A DNA stretch of 32,282 nt, from positions 1 through 32,282 of the forward strand of contig JAAYHA010000090.1 in the NCBI GenBank assembly GCA_012727545.1, read 5' to 3'. Numbering within the stretch: position 1 is the stretch's first letter; each line of letters begins with the position of its first letter. The position numbers and the translations under genes are program-made. The notes under the pieces were generated by a model. The model was not told the origin of the DNA, did no database searches, and saw only the letters and a program-made list of their open reading frames with translations. Source of the DNA: Synergistaceae bacterium. GTDB taxonomy: Bacteria; Synergistota; Synergistia; Synergistales; Synergistaceae. Positions 1 through 9,228 of this stretch are shown here, piece by piece.

Positions 1-549
1 ATATCGGGCATAAGGGCCGCTGTTAAGGCGAAAATAAGGAACATCAAGCTCAACACCGTGCTCATAAGGGGTTTTAATGACAAAGAAATTGCCGATTTGA
101 TAGCTTTCGCGAAAAGGGAGAAAGTTCTCCTTAGGCTGATAGAATTTATGCCTCTTGAAGATGATGTATGGAACGAAGAAGCGTTTATCAGCGGGGAAGA
201 GATACTTAAGATGCTTCCTGAGGGTGATTCATGGAAGGCCGAAAGGCCTGATTCCGAACAAGCCGGTCCTGCAAAATATTACAGAAATGAGAAGACAGGT
301 GACTCGATAGGAATAATAACCGCTGTTTCAAACCATTTCTGTAAATACTGCAACCGACTTAGAGTCTCAGCCACAGGAAAACTGAGAACATGTCTATTTG
401 CCCCGGATGAGATCCCGATGAGGCCTCTGATACTGAATGGAGACAGCGATGGACTTAAAGCATTGATACTGGACAGCATAAAAAACAAACCGAGATGCTG
501 GAGCGATATCCGGGCTGGACACCAGCACATGTCCGGAATAGGGGGATAA
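1..549 (+). CDS. moaA: GTP 3',8-cyclase MoaA, C-terminal part (5' truncated by window)
   Basis: Frame is open from window start (ISGIRAAVKAKIRNIKLNTVLIRGFND...). C-terminal Fe-S motif CKYCNRLRVSATGKLRTCLF; followed by moaC. Confidence 0.93.
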   Translation: MSGIRAAVKAKIRNIKLNTVLIRGFNDKEIADLIAFAKREKVLLRLIEFMPLEDDVWNEEAFISGEEILKMLPEGDSWKAERPDSEQAGPAKYYRNEKTGDSIGIITAVSNHFCKYCNRLRVSATGKLRTCLFAPDEIPMRPLILNGDSDGLKALILDSIKNKPRCWSDIRAGHQHMSGIGG

Positions 550-551
550 AA

Positions 552-1043
552 ATGGCAGATTACACACACTTTGACAGTGACGGCAGACCTGTACTGGTAG
601 ATGTCAGCAAAAAAAATATAACTTCACGTACTGCCTGGGCAGAAGGATGGATAGACCTTCCGGATGTGATATACGAAAAAGTATCCGCAGGCAGCTTAAA
701 AAAGGGAGATCCTTTCCTTATTGCAGAACTTGCCGGGATCATGGGGGCGAAGAAAACTCCGGAGCTTATCCCGTTGTGCCATACGATAAGGCTTGACAAC
801 GTAGTGGTCAAATGTGATCTGGCTGAAGGAACTAAATCTGTCAGGATCAGTTGCGAAGCTACAGCAAATGAAGTGACAGGTGTTGAGATGGAAGCTTTGA
901 CAGGTGTTTCTGCCGCTGCTCTCTGTTTCTATGACATGTGCAAAGGGTTGGACAAGGGCATGGTTATCAGAGACATCAGGCTTATCAGGAAGACAGGCGG
1001 CAAAAGCGGAGAATGGAACGCTGAAGGAGTGTACAAGGTATGA
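552..1043 (+). CDS. moaC: cyclic pyranopterin monophosphate synthase MoaC
   Basis: MADYTHFDSDGRPVLVDVSKK...; PLCHTIRLDNV and GVEMEALTGVSAAALCFYDMCKG motifs. ORF track start 495 is upstream; ATG at 552 fits the family N-terminus. Confidence 0.95.
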   Translation: MADYTHFDSDGRPVLVDVSKKNITSRTAWAEGWIDLPDVIYEKVSAGSLKKGDPFLIAELAGIMGAKKTPELIPLCHTIRLDNVVVKCDLAEGTKSVRISCEATANEVTGVEMEALTGVSAAALCFYDMCKGLDKGMVIRDIRLIRKTGGKSGEWNAEGVYKV

Positions 1044-1861
1044 GGATTCTTAGATTGTATGCACCATCGCTTATAGGGGATCACACGCTTTGTTATGTTC
1101 ACGCCAATTCATCCGGCGACAGTTGCGTGAATGAGGTGCCGATAGAAATTACATGTGCGTCTGCAGGGACAGATTTAACCTCAGAATACCACTCAGATAA
1201 AATGACAATAGTACTTCCTCCCGACTCACTGCCATCCGAAGGTGATTTTGTTTCTGTCGATAATGGCGATATTCTGCTCAGATGGAACATTGAGGGTAAT
1301 AATTTTAAAGTTTGTACTCCAGGTTTTCTGAGCGTTTCATCCAGGGTCAGCAGATGGAAAACTATCAGGGCTGCCATTCTGACTGTCAGTGATAAAGGAA
1401 GCAGGGGGGACAGGATAGACACGGCAGGTCCTGAATTAGAAAGATTAATAGCTGCCCAGGGTGCTGTGGTTGAAGATAAAAAAATAGTTCCCGATGAAAA
1501 GGATGAAATTGCCGGGGCAGTAAGATCTTGGTGTGAAGAGGGATATAACCTGGTGCTGACGACTGGCGGAACGGGACTTTCGCCGAGGGATGTTACACCT
1601 GAGGCTCTTTTAGGCGTTGCAGATAAAATAGTGCCGGGTTTTGGCGAGATGATGCGCATGAAGACTCTTGAATTTACAGAAAGAGCTTTTCTTACCAGAA
1701 GTGTTGCAGTGATCTGCAATAAAACACTTGTGATCGCTTTTCCCGGAAGCCAGAGGGGAGCAAGACAGTGTTTCGAGGCGATAGTGCCAGCTCTTCGGCA
1801 TGGAATTGAAACTCTGGCAGGATGGGACAGCGAATGCGGGGGGCACTCACACCGGCATTAA
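1040..1861 (+). CDS. MogA/MoaB-like molybdopterin adenylyltransferase domain with an uncharacterised ~105-aa N-terminal extension
   Basis: C-terminal part RAAILTVSDKGSRGDRIDTAGPEL...LTTGGTGLSPRDVTPEA...ALRHGIETLAG is MogA/MoaB-like; start overlaps moaC stop. Confidence 0.88.
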   Translation: MRILRLYAPSLIGDHTLCYVHANSSGDSCVNEVPIEITCASAGTDLTSEYHSDKMTIVLPPDSLPSEGDFVSVDNGDILLRWNIEGNNFKVCTPGFLSVSSRVSRWKTIRAAILTVSDKGSRGDRIDTAGPELERLIAAQGAVVEDKKIVPDEKDEIAGAVRSWCEEGYNLVLTTGGTGLSPRDVTPEALLGVADKIVPGFGEMMRMKTLEFTERAFLTRSVAVICNKTLVIAFPGSQRGARQCFEAIVPALRHGIETLAGWDSECGGHSHRH

Positions 1862-1942
1862 GTCAGTATCAGAATAATTTAATTAGAATTGTAAAAAATC
1901 AAAAGGAATTTCAGATACATTGTTCAGGAGGGGGTAGGGTAT

Positions 1943-2836
1943 ATGCATGATCCTTGCATCACAGGCAAGATCAAAAGATGTGTGATAATAACAGGGATGT
2001 CCGGCGGAGGAAAATCATCCGCTCTCAACGTGTTCGAGGATCAGGGGTTTTATGTTATTGACAACCTCCCTCCGACCCTTCTCCCACAGCTTCTTGATGT
2101 TCTTGAAGGACACCAGTCCGCTGCAAACCACGGAGTTGCCGCGGTCGTAGATGTTAGAGGAGAAGAGCTGCTCAACGATCTTGAGAAAGTGGTCTCCAGA
2201 CTTCGGGAAAAGGTGGAAAAGCTCGAGATCCTTTTTGTTGATGCGACTGATGAGACTTTGGTGAGAAGATTTGAAACGACAAGAAGAAGGCATCCGCTCT
2301 CTCAGAACAAAACGATACTTGGCGGCCTAGCACTGGAAAGAAAGTTGCTTGCACCGATCAGAAAGAATGCCGACATAGTGATTGACACATCAGGGATGAA
2401 ATCAAACGAGTTCAGGACAAAACTGCTTGAGATCATGGGAATGTCTTCAGACAAAACCTCTGTGATACTAAGCTCTTTCGGTTTCAAATACGGTATTCCC
2501 CAGGACTCTGATTATGTTCTTGATGTACGTTTCCTGCCAAATCCTAACTACATTGAAGACCTTCATGCCCTTTCCGGCAAAGATTATGCGGTGCAAAAGT
2601 ATCTTTCAGGATTTGAAAATCTGGATACCTTCATTGAAAAGGCTGAAAACCTGCTTGATTTTGTGTCATCGGTTTATAACAGCACAGGAAAACAGCAGAT
2701 CCACATTGCCATAGGATGCACAGGGGGCAGGCACAGGTCAGTTGCAGTCTCCGAAATGCTTGCGGTCCACCTCAAAAAGAGAGGGAATAATGTGATCCTC
2801 GACCACAGGGATATTGATAAGGGGAACTTGTTGTGA
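1943..2836 (+). CDS. rapZ: RNase adapter / nucleotide-binding protein RapZ (YvcJ)
   Basis: GMSGGGKSSALNVFEDQGFYVIDNLPP; IAIGCTGGRHRSVAVSE; followed by yvcK and whiA. Confidence 0.95.
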   Translation: MHDPCITGKIKRCVIITGMSGGGKSSALNVFEDQGFYVIDNLPPTLLPQLLDVLEGHQSAANHGVAAVVDVRGEELLNDLEKVVSRLREKVEKLEILFVDATDETLVRRFETTRRRHPLSQNKTILGGLALERKLLAPIRKNADIVIDTSGMKSNEFRTKLLEIMGMSSDKTSVILSSFGFKYGIPQDSDYVLDVRFLPNPNYIEDLHALSGKDYAVQKYLSGFENLDTFIEKAENLLDFVSSVYNSTGKQQIHIAIGCTGGRHRSVAVSEMLAVHLKKRGNNVILDHRDIDKGNLL

Positions 2837-3957
2837 GCTTCTTTTCAGCCACACTGATAATAATGGTGATCGCTGCTTCAGCTCTCTCATTTTATGTGCT
2901 GTCTGGAAGAAGCAAGCATCAGAACAAAACAGCTTCCGGGCGCCATGGGATCATGACAAACGCTGTTGAATACAGGCTTTCACTGGGTCCAAGAATAGTA
3001 ACGATAGGCGGGGGCACGGGCCTCTCAACGCTGCTGGCCGGCCTTAAAGGCTTTTCCCGAAATATCACTGCGGTCGTCGCCGTAACGGATGAGGGGGGGA
3101 GCTCCGGCCGTCTCAGGCAGGAGTGGGGAATGCTCCCTCCGGGTGACATAAGAAACTGTATAGTAGCTTTGGCAGAAAATGACAGTTCTTTGAACAGGTT
3201 GCTTAACTTCAGGTTCGACAGGGGAGAGCTTAAAGGACATAATTTGGGAAACCTGATCCTTTTGGCTACGACCGAAATGATGGGGGATTTTCAGCGTGCA
3301 GTTGAAGAACTTAATAAAATGCTTGCTATAAGAGGTCAGGTACTGCCCGTAACAACAGAAAACGTAATGCTTAAGGGTGAAACAAAGGATGGTCGGATCG
3401 TAAAAGGGGAACTTGAAGTTTCCGACAACGGCAGAAATCTTGCAAAACTCTGGATAGAACCATGCAATGCGCCTCCTCTTGAAGGAGTTAAAAAGGCACT
3501 GAGCTCAGCTGATATTATTGTGCTCGGACCGGGAAGCCTCTTTACAAGCGTACTTCCAAACCTCTTGCTCAAAGAGATATCAGACCTTCTGAAAGATTCC
3601 GCTGTTCCCATAGTATATGTTGCCAACCTTGTAACACAGCCCAAAGAGACCGAGGGCATGAACATCCTTGCACATGTGGATTGGGTGGCAAGTGTCCTTG
3701 GCACTGTACCGGACTATCTTCTTGCAAATCAGGCGCCGATACCGGAAGAATTTTTAAACAGGTACAGCAAAATAGGAGCAGAACCCCTATATCTTTCGAA
3801 CGAAGAGGAAAAATATCTGGAATCCCTTGGCACGACAGTTATATACGGAGATTTTGTCACTATCAAGAACGGAGCTTACCTCAGACATAACGCACAGAGC
3901 CTTTCTGAAGCAATAATCAGGCTGGCACGGGAAAACAGGGAGATAAAGGATTTTTAG
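2833..3957 (+). CDS. yvcK: gluconeogenesis factor YvcK/CofD-like family protein (GTG start overlapping rapZ stop)
   Basis: VTIGGGTGLSTLLAGLKGFSRNITAVVAVTDEGGSSGRLR, LGPGSLFTSVLPNLL; gene context. Confidence 0.94.
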   Translation: MSFFSATLIIMVIAASALSFYVLSGRSKHQNKTASGRHGIMTNAVEYRLSLGPRIVTIGGGTGLSTLLAGLKGFSRNITAVVAVTDEGGSSGRLRQEWGMLPPGDIRNCIVALAENDSSLNRLLNFRFDRGELKGHNLGNLILLATTEMMGDFQRAVEELNKMLAIRGQVLPVTTENVMLKGETKDGRIVKGELEVSDNGRNLAKLWIEPCNAPPLEGVKKALSSADIIVLGPGSLFTSVLPNLLLKEISDLLKDSAVPIVYVANLVTQPKETEGMNILAHVDWVASVLGTVPDYLLANQAPIPEEFLNRYSKIGAEPLYLSNEEEKYLESLGTTVIYGDFVTIKNGAYLRHNAQSLSEAIIRLARENREIKDF

Positions 3958-3959
3958 GC

Positions 3960-4868
3960 ATGGAACATTTAAGCTACAAAATATGGGATGAATGGTCTTC
4001 ATTCCCGATCATCCCTCCTGTAGAAGATGAAATCGCGGGTATTCTGGATGGATCGCACAGCAGGAGAGCCGGAAGCGAATATGAGTTTACGTCGGGAAGG
4101 ATATTTGCCTTAAGAAGACTATTGAAGCTGTGGGCAGATTCAGAATACCAGAACGTTGAGACGATCAGGATAATATACGGTGAACAGCAGAAGAGCAGGC
4201 TTAGCTTCTCTCTCAACGCGGAACTTGCCGAAAAGATATTTGACAGGATATCAACATCTTCCCGTAAAAAAAGAAACTGGAACTGGGTCAGGGGTATGTG
4301 GGGCAGCTGCGGTTCTCTTTATGTCCCTAAAACAGGCTACCACCTTGTCCTCCGGCCTCCGATAAGAAACGGAAGTGCTGAGAGGCTTCAGAGTATACTT
4401 AAATCAGCGGGTTTCAGTATAGGGATAAGAAAAAAAAGCCAGATGCGGGAGCTTATGCTTAGAGACCAACAGCAGATAGTGACCTTCCTTTCAAGGATGG
4501 GTTTTGTAAAGACAGTACTTGCTCTTGAAGAGACGGCAATATACAGATCAATGAGAAGCCACGCCAATAAGCTTGTAAACTGTGATTCTGCCAATATCAA
4601 CAAAACACTTGAAGCGGCGGAAAGACAGATGAAATTGATAAGAGAAATGGAGGAGGCAGGCATTCTGGAAGAACTTCCCGATGAACTCAGGGAACTTGTA
4701 ATTGCCAGAAAAAAAAATCCGAGCATTTCTTTAAAGGAACTTGGACAAAATCTACCGAGACCGATTAGCAAAAGTACGGTAGAATATAGGTGGAGGAAAT
4801 GTGAAAATATACTGCATAAGCTGTTGAAGGGGGATGGTGCCCATGTATTTGGGAAAGGCAGACGTTAA
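3960..4868 (+). CDS. whiA: DNA-binding protein WhiA
   Basis: RKRNWNWVRGMWGSCGSLYVPKTGYHL (LAGLIDADG-like part) and C-terminal HTH SISLKELGQNLPRPISKSTVEYRWRKCENI; third gene of rapZ-yvcK-whiA cluster. Confidence 0.93.
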   Translation: MEHLSYKIWDEWSSFPIIPPVEDEIAGILDGSHSRRAGSEYEFTSGRIFALRRLLKLWADSEYQNVETIRIIYGEQQKSRLSFSLNAELAEKIFDRISTSSRKKRNWNWVRGMWGSCGSLYVPKTGYHLVLRPPIRNGSAERLQSILKSAGFSIGIRKKSQMRELMLRDQQQIVTFLSRMGFVKTVLALEETAIYRSMRSHANKLVNCDSANINKTLEAAERQMKLIREMEEAGILEELPDELRELVIARKKNPSISLKELGQNLPRPISKSTVEYRWRKCENILHKLLKGDGAHVFGKGRR

Positions 4869-6816
4869 CACCTATGATAAAGGGGCGGGCAGGGAGTATC
4901 TTGTTTCAAACGGCCGCGGAGGATATGGATTCTCGACGGTCATTGGAGCAAACACAAGAAGAGAGCACGGGCTCCTTGTGGTCCGCCCGGAGGGAGAAAC
5001 ACAGCACTCTGTGCTGGTAAGCAAGATCGAAGAGACGATTTTCCACGAAAAGAAAAAGTACCAGCTTTCCACAAACCGATACAAAGACCTGGTCTATCCG
5101 GACGGGTACAGATACCTTCAGGAATATCAAGGTAACCCATTTCCAAGCATGCTGTTCGTAATACACAGTATCCTCCTCAAAAAATCAATTTTCATGCCTC
5201 AGGGAAAAGCATGTACGATCGTCAAGTACGAACTTCTGGCTGCGCCGGATAAAATTCGTATTGACCTTCGCCCGCTGTTTGCACATAGGATCAATTCTGA
5301 AGTATGCCCGGAACCCCGCAAGGGAGAATTTGACCTTGTTTCGAGCGAAAACTCCACTATCGGAGTCGAAGGCAAGGGGCATAAAAGCTATTTCAAAGCA
5401 ACCTCAGGCACATGGGCTGCAAAGCCCCTGTGGTACGAAAACCTGATATACGAGCAGGACGACATTCCTGAAACTCCGTCAGTCGATCATCTCTGGTCGC
5501 CCGGCTATGTGAGCAATGACATTGCTGAGGGGGATGTCCTCTATGTGATCCTCTCCGACGAACCGATAACGATGACTATAGAAGATATACTCTCTGTTGA
5601 AAAAGAGTGCTCAGAAAGATTTGAAAACATACTTGAACAGGCGAATCTTCCTGCCCTCAGCAGTGCTGAGCAGGACATGATCGCCGCTTCATATCACCTT
5701 ATAGATGATAGGGACGATCCGGTTTCTCCCGTTTACACCGGCTATCCCTCAGTTGAGTTTAAGGCAAGGGACACCTTTGTATCTCTGCCGGGACTTACCC
5801 TTGCTACAGGAAGGGAAAAGATCGCTGAGAGAGCGCTCCGTATCTGGACAGATATATGTAAAGAAAACGACTGGGTAATGCCTGAGCGCATCGCTCCCGA
5901 CAAAAGATGCGTATTTGAAGCAGCGGACAACGGCCTATGGTTCGTATACGCCGCTGATAAATACACGAAGCACGTCGGGATCAGAAATGAAGATTCCGAC
6001 ATCAGGGATGCTGCGAGAAAGATAACAGACAGGTACATAACAGATATCAAAAACCTTGACCTTACCTGCGAGAAAAATATGCTGCTCAAGGTTGACTCAG
6101 ACGATCCCCTGAGGCACTGGATGGACGCTGTCGCTGCAGGAGAGACTGTAGTTCACAGAAGAGGGTACCTCGTAGAAGTTAACGCACTGTGGTACAACGC
6201 GCTGAAGGTCTCTGAGAAATTTGCAGAGGCAGACAACGACATTCCTGCAAAAGAAAAATACGCAGAAATGGCTGAAAAATGTGCAGAGTCTTTCCGTGAG
6301 ATATTCTGGAACAATGAAAAAAAATGTCTCTATGACTGGGTCGATCCGTCAGCTACAGCAAAAGACACCGCAATCCGTCCAAATCAGATATTGGCGGCTT
6401 CCCTCTCTTACAGCCCCATTACAGACGACATGGCCAAAGGCGTAATAAGGATCTGCTGGGACGAACTCTACACGACTTACGGCCTTCGCACGCTTGATCC
6501 GAGGCAGGATAAATTTAAGGGCAGATCAGAAGGAAGGCTCGACCAGAGGATGAAGGCCCGCTTCCGCGGCATGGCATGGCCATGGCTTCTTGGGGAGTTC
6601 ATTTCGGCATTCCTTAAATATAACCCGACAAGAACAGACCTGGGGTGGATCTTTATGCGTCCATTCAACTCACACCTCAGGCACAGATGCCTTGGAGGCA
6701 TTGCCGAGTGTTTTGACGGAATGATGCCGTACAAACCTCATGGAGATGTTCTCAGTGCTATGGCCCTGGGAGAACTTTTGAGAGTTTTGCACGAAAATCT
6801 ACAATTTGATGAGTAA
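4843..6816 (+). CDS. glycogen debranching enzyme / amylo-alpha-1,6-glucosidase family protein
   Basis: N-terminus REYLVSNGRGGYGFSTVIGANTRREHGLLVV and C-terminal GMAWPWLLGEFISAFLKYN, HRCLGGIAECFDG. ORF track start is 4834; ATG 4843 has better spacing from the GAAGGGGG Shine-Dalgarno. Overlaps the whiA 3' end. Confidence 0.9.
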   Translation: MYLGKADVNTYDKGAGREYLVSNGRGGYGFSTVIGANTRREHGLLVVRPEGETQHSVLVSKIEETIFHEKKKYQLSTNRYKDLVYPDGYRYLQEYQGNPFPSMLFVIHSILLKKSIFMPQGKACTIVKYELLAAPDKIRIDLRPLFAHRINSEVCPEPRKGEFDLVSSENSTIGVEGKGHKSYFKATSGTWAAKPLWYENLIYEQDDIPETPSVDHLWSPGYVSNDIAEGDVLYVILSDEPITMTIEDILSVEKECSERFENILEQANLPALSSAEQDMIAASYHLIDDRDDPVSPVYTGYPSVEFKARDTFVSLPGLTLATGREKIAERALRIWTDICKENDWVMPERIAPDKRCVFEAADNGLWFVYAADKYTKHVGIRNEDSDIRDAARKITDRYITDIKNLDLTCEKNMLLKVDSDDPLRHWMDAVAAGETVVHRRGYLVEVNALWYNALKVSEKFAEADNDIPAKEKYAEMAEKCAESFREIFWNNEKKCLYDWVDPSATAKDTAIRPNQILAASLSYSPITDDMAKGVIRICWDELYTTYGLRTLDPRQDKFKGRSEGRLDQRMKARFRGMAWPWLLGEFISAFLKYNPTRTDLGWIFMRPFNSHLRHRCLGGIAECFDGMMPYKPHGDVLSAMALGELLRVLHENLQFDE

Positions 6817-6864
6817 AACGGATTAAATCTGTTTGACTTTAAAGCTATAAGGTAGCACAATGAA

Positions 6865-6894
6865 TTGAGAGCAAAAATTAATCTATGCTCTAAT
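6865..6894 (+). promoter_or_regulatory. putative sigma70 promoter of gap: TTGAGA-N18-TCTAAT with extended -10 TGC
   Basis: -35 TTGAGA at 6865-6870; TG at 6886-6887; -10 TCTAAT at 6889-6894. Confidence 0.55.
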
Positions 6895-6936
6895 ATTCAC
6901 AAGTATTTGTGATAAAAATTTTAGGGGGCAATATTC

Positions 6937-7956
6937 ATGGCAAAGTACAAGGTTGCAATCAACGGTTTTGGACGAATTGGGCGTCTCTCGCTCCGTTCCT
7001 TCTTCATGAACGGAAAGGACAATCTCTTTGAGGTCGTAGCAGTTAACAATCGTACCCCGCCGGCATCCCTTGCATATGTCCTGAAATATGACTCAGTGTT
7101 CCGTCGCTTCCCCGGTGAAGTTTCCGTTGAAGGAGACTGTCTCATCGTAAACGGGCATAAGATCAAGGCAGTGGCAGAGCCGGATCCGGCAAAGCTTCCC
7201 TGGAAAGAACTTGGTGTAGACCTCGTTATCGAAAGCACCGGCCGTTTTACTGATGCAAATGCTGCAAAGGCACACATTACGGCGGGAGCAAAAAAAGTAA
7301 TAATTTCTGCACCTGCTAAAAACCAGGATGCCACGATAGTCATGGGAGTTAACGAGGGAGTCTATGATCCGGCAAAGCATAACATCATCTCAAATGCTTC
7401 CTGCACAACGAACTGCCTTGCCCCTGTCTGCAAAGTGCTTCAGGAGAAATTCGGCATAGTCGAGGGACTCATGAACACCATTCACTCTTATACAAACAAT
7501 CAGGTAACACTCGATTCTCCGCACAAGACTCCTTCCAGAGGCAGAGCAGCGGCGCTTTCGATCATCCCGACTACGACAGGCGCTGCAAAGGCGATCTCAG
7601 AAGTCATGCCGGAACTGAAAGGCAAACTTAACGGATTTGCCCTTCGTGTACCGACTCCGGACGTCTCAGTAGTAGACCTTACAGTTACTCTTGAAAAGGC
7701 CGTTACAGCAGATTCTGTCAACGCGGCCATGAAGGAGTATGCGGAAGGTTCCCTTAATGGCATCCTTGGCTATGAACCGGAAGACCTGGTTTCAATGGAC
7801 TTTGTCGGTGACCCGCGCTCCTCTATCTTTGCTCCCAGACACACACTGGTCATGGGCGACAAAATGGTCAAAGTTCTTTCCTGGTATGACAATGAATGGG
7901 CTTACAGCAACAGGGTAATAGATCTGGCAGACTATATTTTCTCTAAGGGAGTTTAA
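6937..7956 (+). CDS. gap: type I glyceraldehyde-3-phosphate dehydrogenase
   Basis: KVAINGFGRIGRLSLR, SNASCTTNCLAPVCKVL, WYDNEWAYSNRVIDL. Confidence 0.98.
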   Translation: MAKYKVAINGFGRIGRLSLRSFFMNGKDNLFEVVAVNNRTPPASLAYVLKYDSVFRRFPGEVSVEGDCLIVNGHKIKAVAEPDPAKLPWKELGVDLVIESTGRFTDANAAKAHITAGAKKVIISAPAKNQDATIVMGVNEGVYDPAKHNIISNASCTTNCLAPVCKVLQEKFGIVEGLMNTIHSYTNNQVTLDSPHKTPSRGRAAALSIIPTTTGAAKAISEVMPELKGKLNGFALRVPTPDVSVVDLTVTLEKAVTADSVNAAMKEYAEGSLNGILGYEPEDLVSMDFVGDPRSSIFAPRHTLVMGDKMVKVLSWYDNEWAYSNRVIDLADYIFSKGV

Positions 7957-7961
7957 ACTCC

Positions 7962-9152
7962 ATGAAGCTGAAAACTTTTTTGCCCGGTGACATCACCGGA
8001 AAAAAGGTTTTGGTCAGGGTAGATTTCAATGTCCCCCTTGATGGCGCTAAGGTCGCTGATACTACTAGGATATGTGCGCATCTTCCGACCCTCAGGGCTC
8101 TCAAGGCAGCCGGGGCAAAGGTGGCGCTTATTTCGCACCTTGGCAGACCCAAGGGCAAGGCAGACCCAAAGTACTCGCTTGAGCCTGTTGGCGAAGAGCT
8201 TGCAAAGATAACCGGTTGGGATGTACGTTTTGTTCCGGAATGCATCGGTCCTGATGTCCAAAAGGCGTCTGCAGAGTGGGGTAACGAAGTTCTTCTTCTC
8301 GAGAACGTCAGGTTCCACCCTGAAGAAGAGAAAAATGACATGGAATTTGCAAAAAAACTGGCAGAGAACTTTGACATCTTTGTCATGGATGCATTCAGCG
8401 CGGCCCACAGGGCACATTCTTCTACCAGAGCAGTTGCTGAGATCCTCCCGTCATTTGCCGGCCTTCTGATAGTTAAGGAAACAGAGATGCTGGGAGCAGT
8501 CCGTGATGATCCCAAAAAACCATTTGTTCTCATACTTGGCGGTGCGAAGGTTTCAGATAAGATCGCCGTAGTTGAAAACATGATGAAAAAAGTTGACACG
8601 ATCCTGATAGGCGGAGGAATGGCATTTACCTTTTTCAAAGCGAAGGGTTTGGAGATCGGCAAGTCGCTCTGTGAGACAGATAAGATTGAATTTGCATCCC
8701 AAATGCTTGATCAGGCAGAAAAACTGGGAGTAAGAATGCTGTTGCCTCTTGACATCCTGGCAGCAGACGAATTTAAGGCAGATTCTCCCTATTCTCTGGT
8801 TGCTCCGGAAGCGATACCATCTGACAAAATGGGTCTCGATGTAGGGCCTGAAACTATCAAAACATTTACAGATGTAATAACCTCTTCAAAGACCATACTC
8901 TGGAACGGGCCTATGGGAGTATTCGAGATGCCGGCCTTCTCAAAAGGAACGGAGGCAGTCGCTCAGGCTCTCGTAAAGGCAACAGAAATGGGTTCTTTCA
9001 CCGTAGTTGGGGGAGGGGATTCCGCAGCTGCGATAGCTCAGTTTGGATATGAAGACAAAGTCTCTCATGTTTCTACAGGCGGCGGAGCAAGCCTTGAGTT
9101 TTTTGAAGGTAAAATACTGCCCGGAATAGAACCGTACGATGTAACTGAGTAA
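7962..9152 (+). CDS. pgk: phosphoglycerate kinase
   Basis: KVLVRVDFNVPLDG, LISHLGRPKGKADPKYSLEPV, GGGDSAAAIAQFG. Confidence 0.98.
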   Translation: MKLKTFLPGDITGKKVLVRVDFNVPLDGAKVADTTRICAHLPTLRALKAAGAKVALISHLGRPKGKADPKYSLEPVGEELAKITGWDVRFVPECIGPDVQKASAEWGNEVLLLENVRFHPEEEKNDMEFAKKLAENFDIFVMDAFSAAHRAHSSTRAVAEILPSFAGLLIVKETEMLGAVRDDPKKPFVLILGGAKVSDKIAVVENMMKKVDTILIGGGMAFTFFKAKGLEIGKSLCETDKIEFASQMLDQAEKLGVRMLLPLDILAADEFKADSPYSLVAPEAIPSDKMGLDVGPETIKTFTDVITSSKTILWNGPMGVFEMPAFSKGTEAVAQALVKATEMGSFTVVGGGDSAAAIAQFGYEDKVSHVSTGGGASLEFFEGKILPGIEPYDVTE

Positions 9153-9162
9153 AAAATATATA

Positions 9163-9202
9163 AGCGGTTCCGGAAAAGCAAAGACACCGGAACCGCTTTT
9201 TT
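9163..9202 (+). terminator. rho-independent terminator between pgk and tpiA
   Basis: Perfect 11-bp stem AGCGGTTCCGG (9163-9173)/CCGGAACCGCT (9187-9197) followed by T-run. Confidence 0.85.
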
Positions 9203-9228
9203 ATTTAATTTAAGGAGGATCAGAAAAG

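Noticed and set aside
1099-1719. 206-aa minus-strand ORF opposite the mog-like gene
   Set aside because: Antisense shadow ORF without RBS or recognisable motifs.
6897-6912. Rex or CRP operator upstream of gap
   Set aside because: Half-sites are in reversed orientation relative to the consensus of either regulator; kept only as an unassigned palindrome.
7943-8662. 239-aa minus-strand ORF opposite pgk
   Set aside because: Antisense shadow of a clear pgk gene; low-complexity Ser/Pro-rich translation typical of reverse-frame reading.
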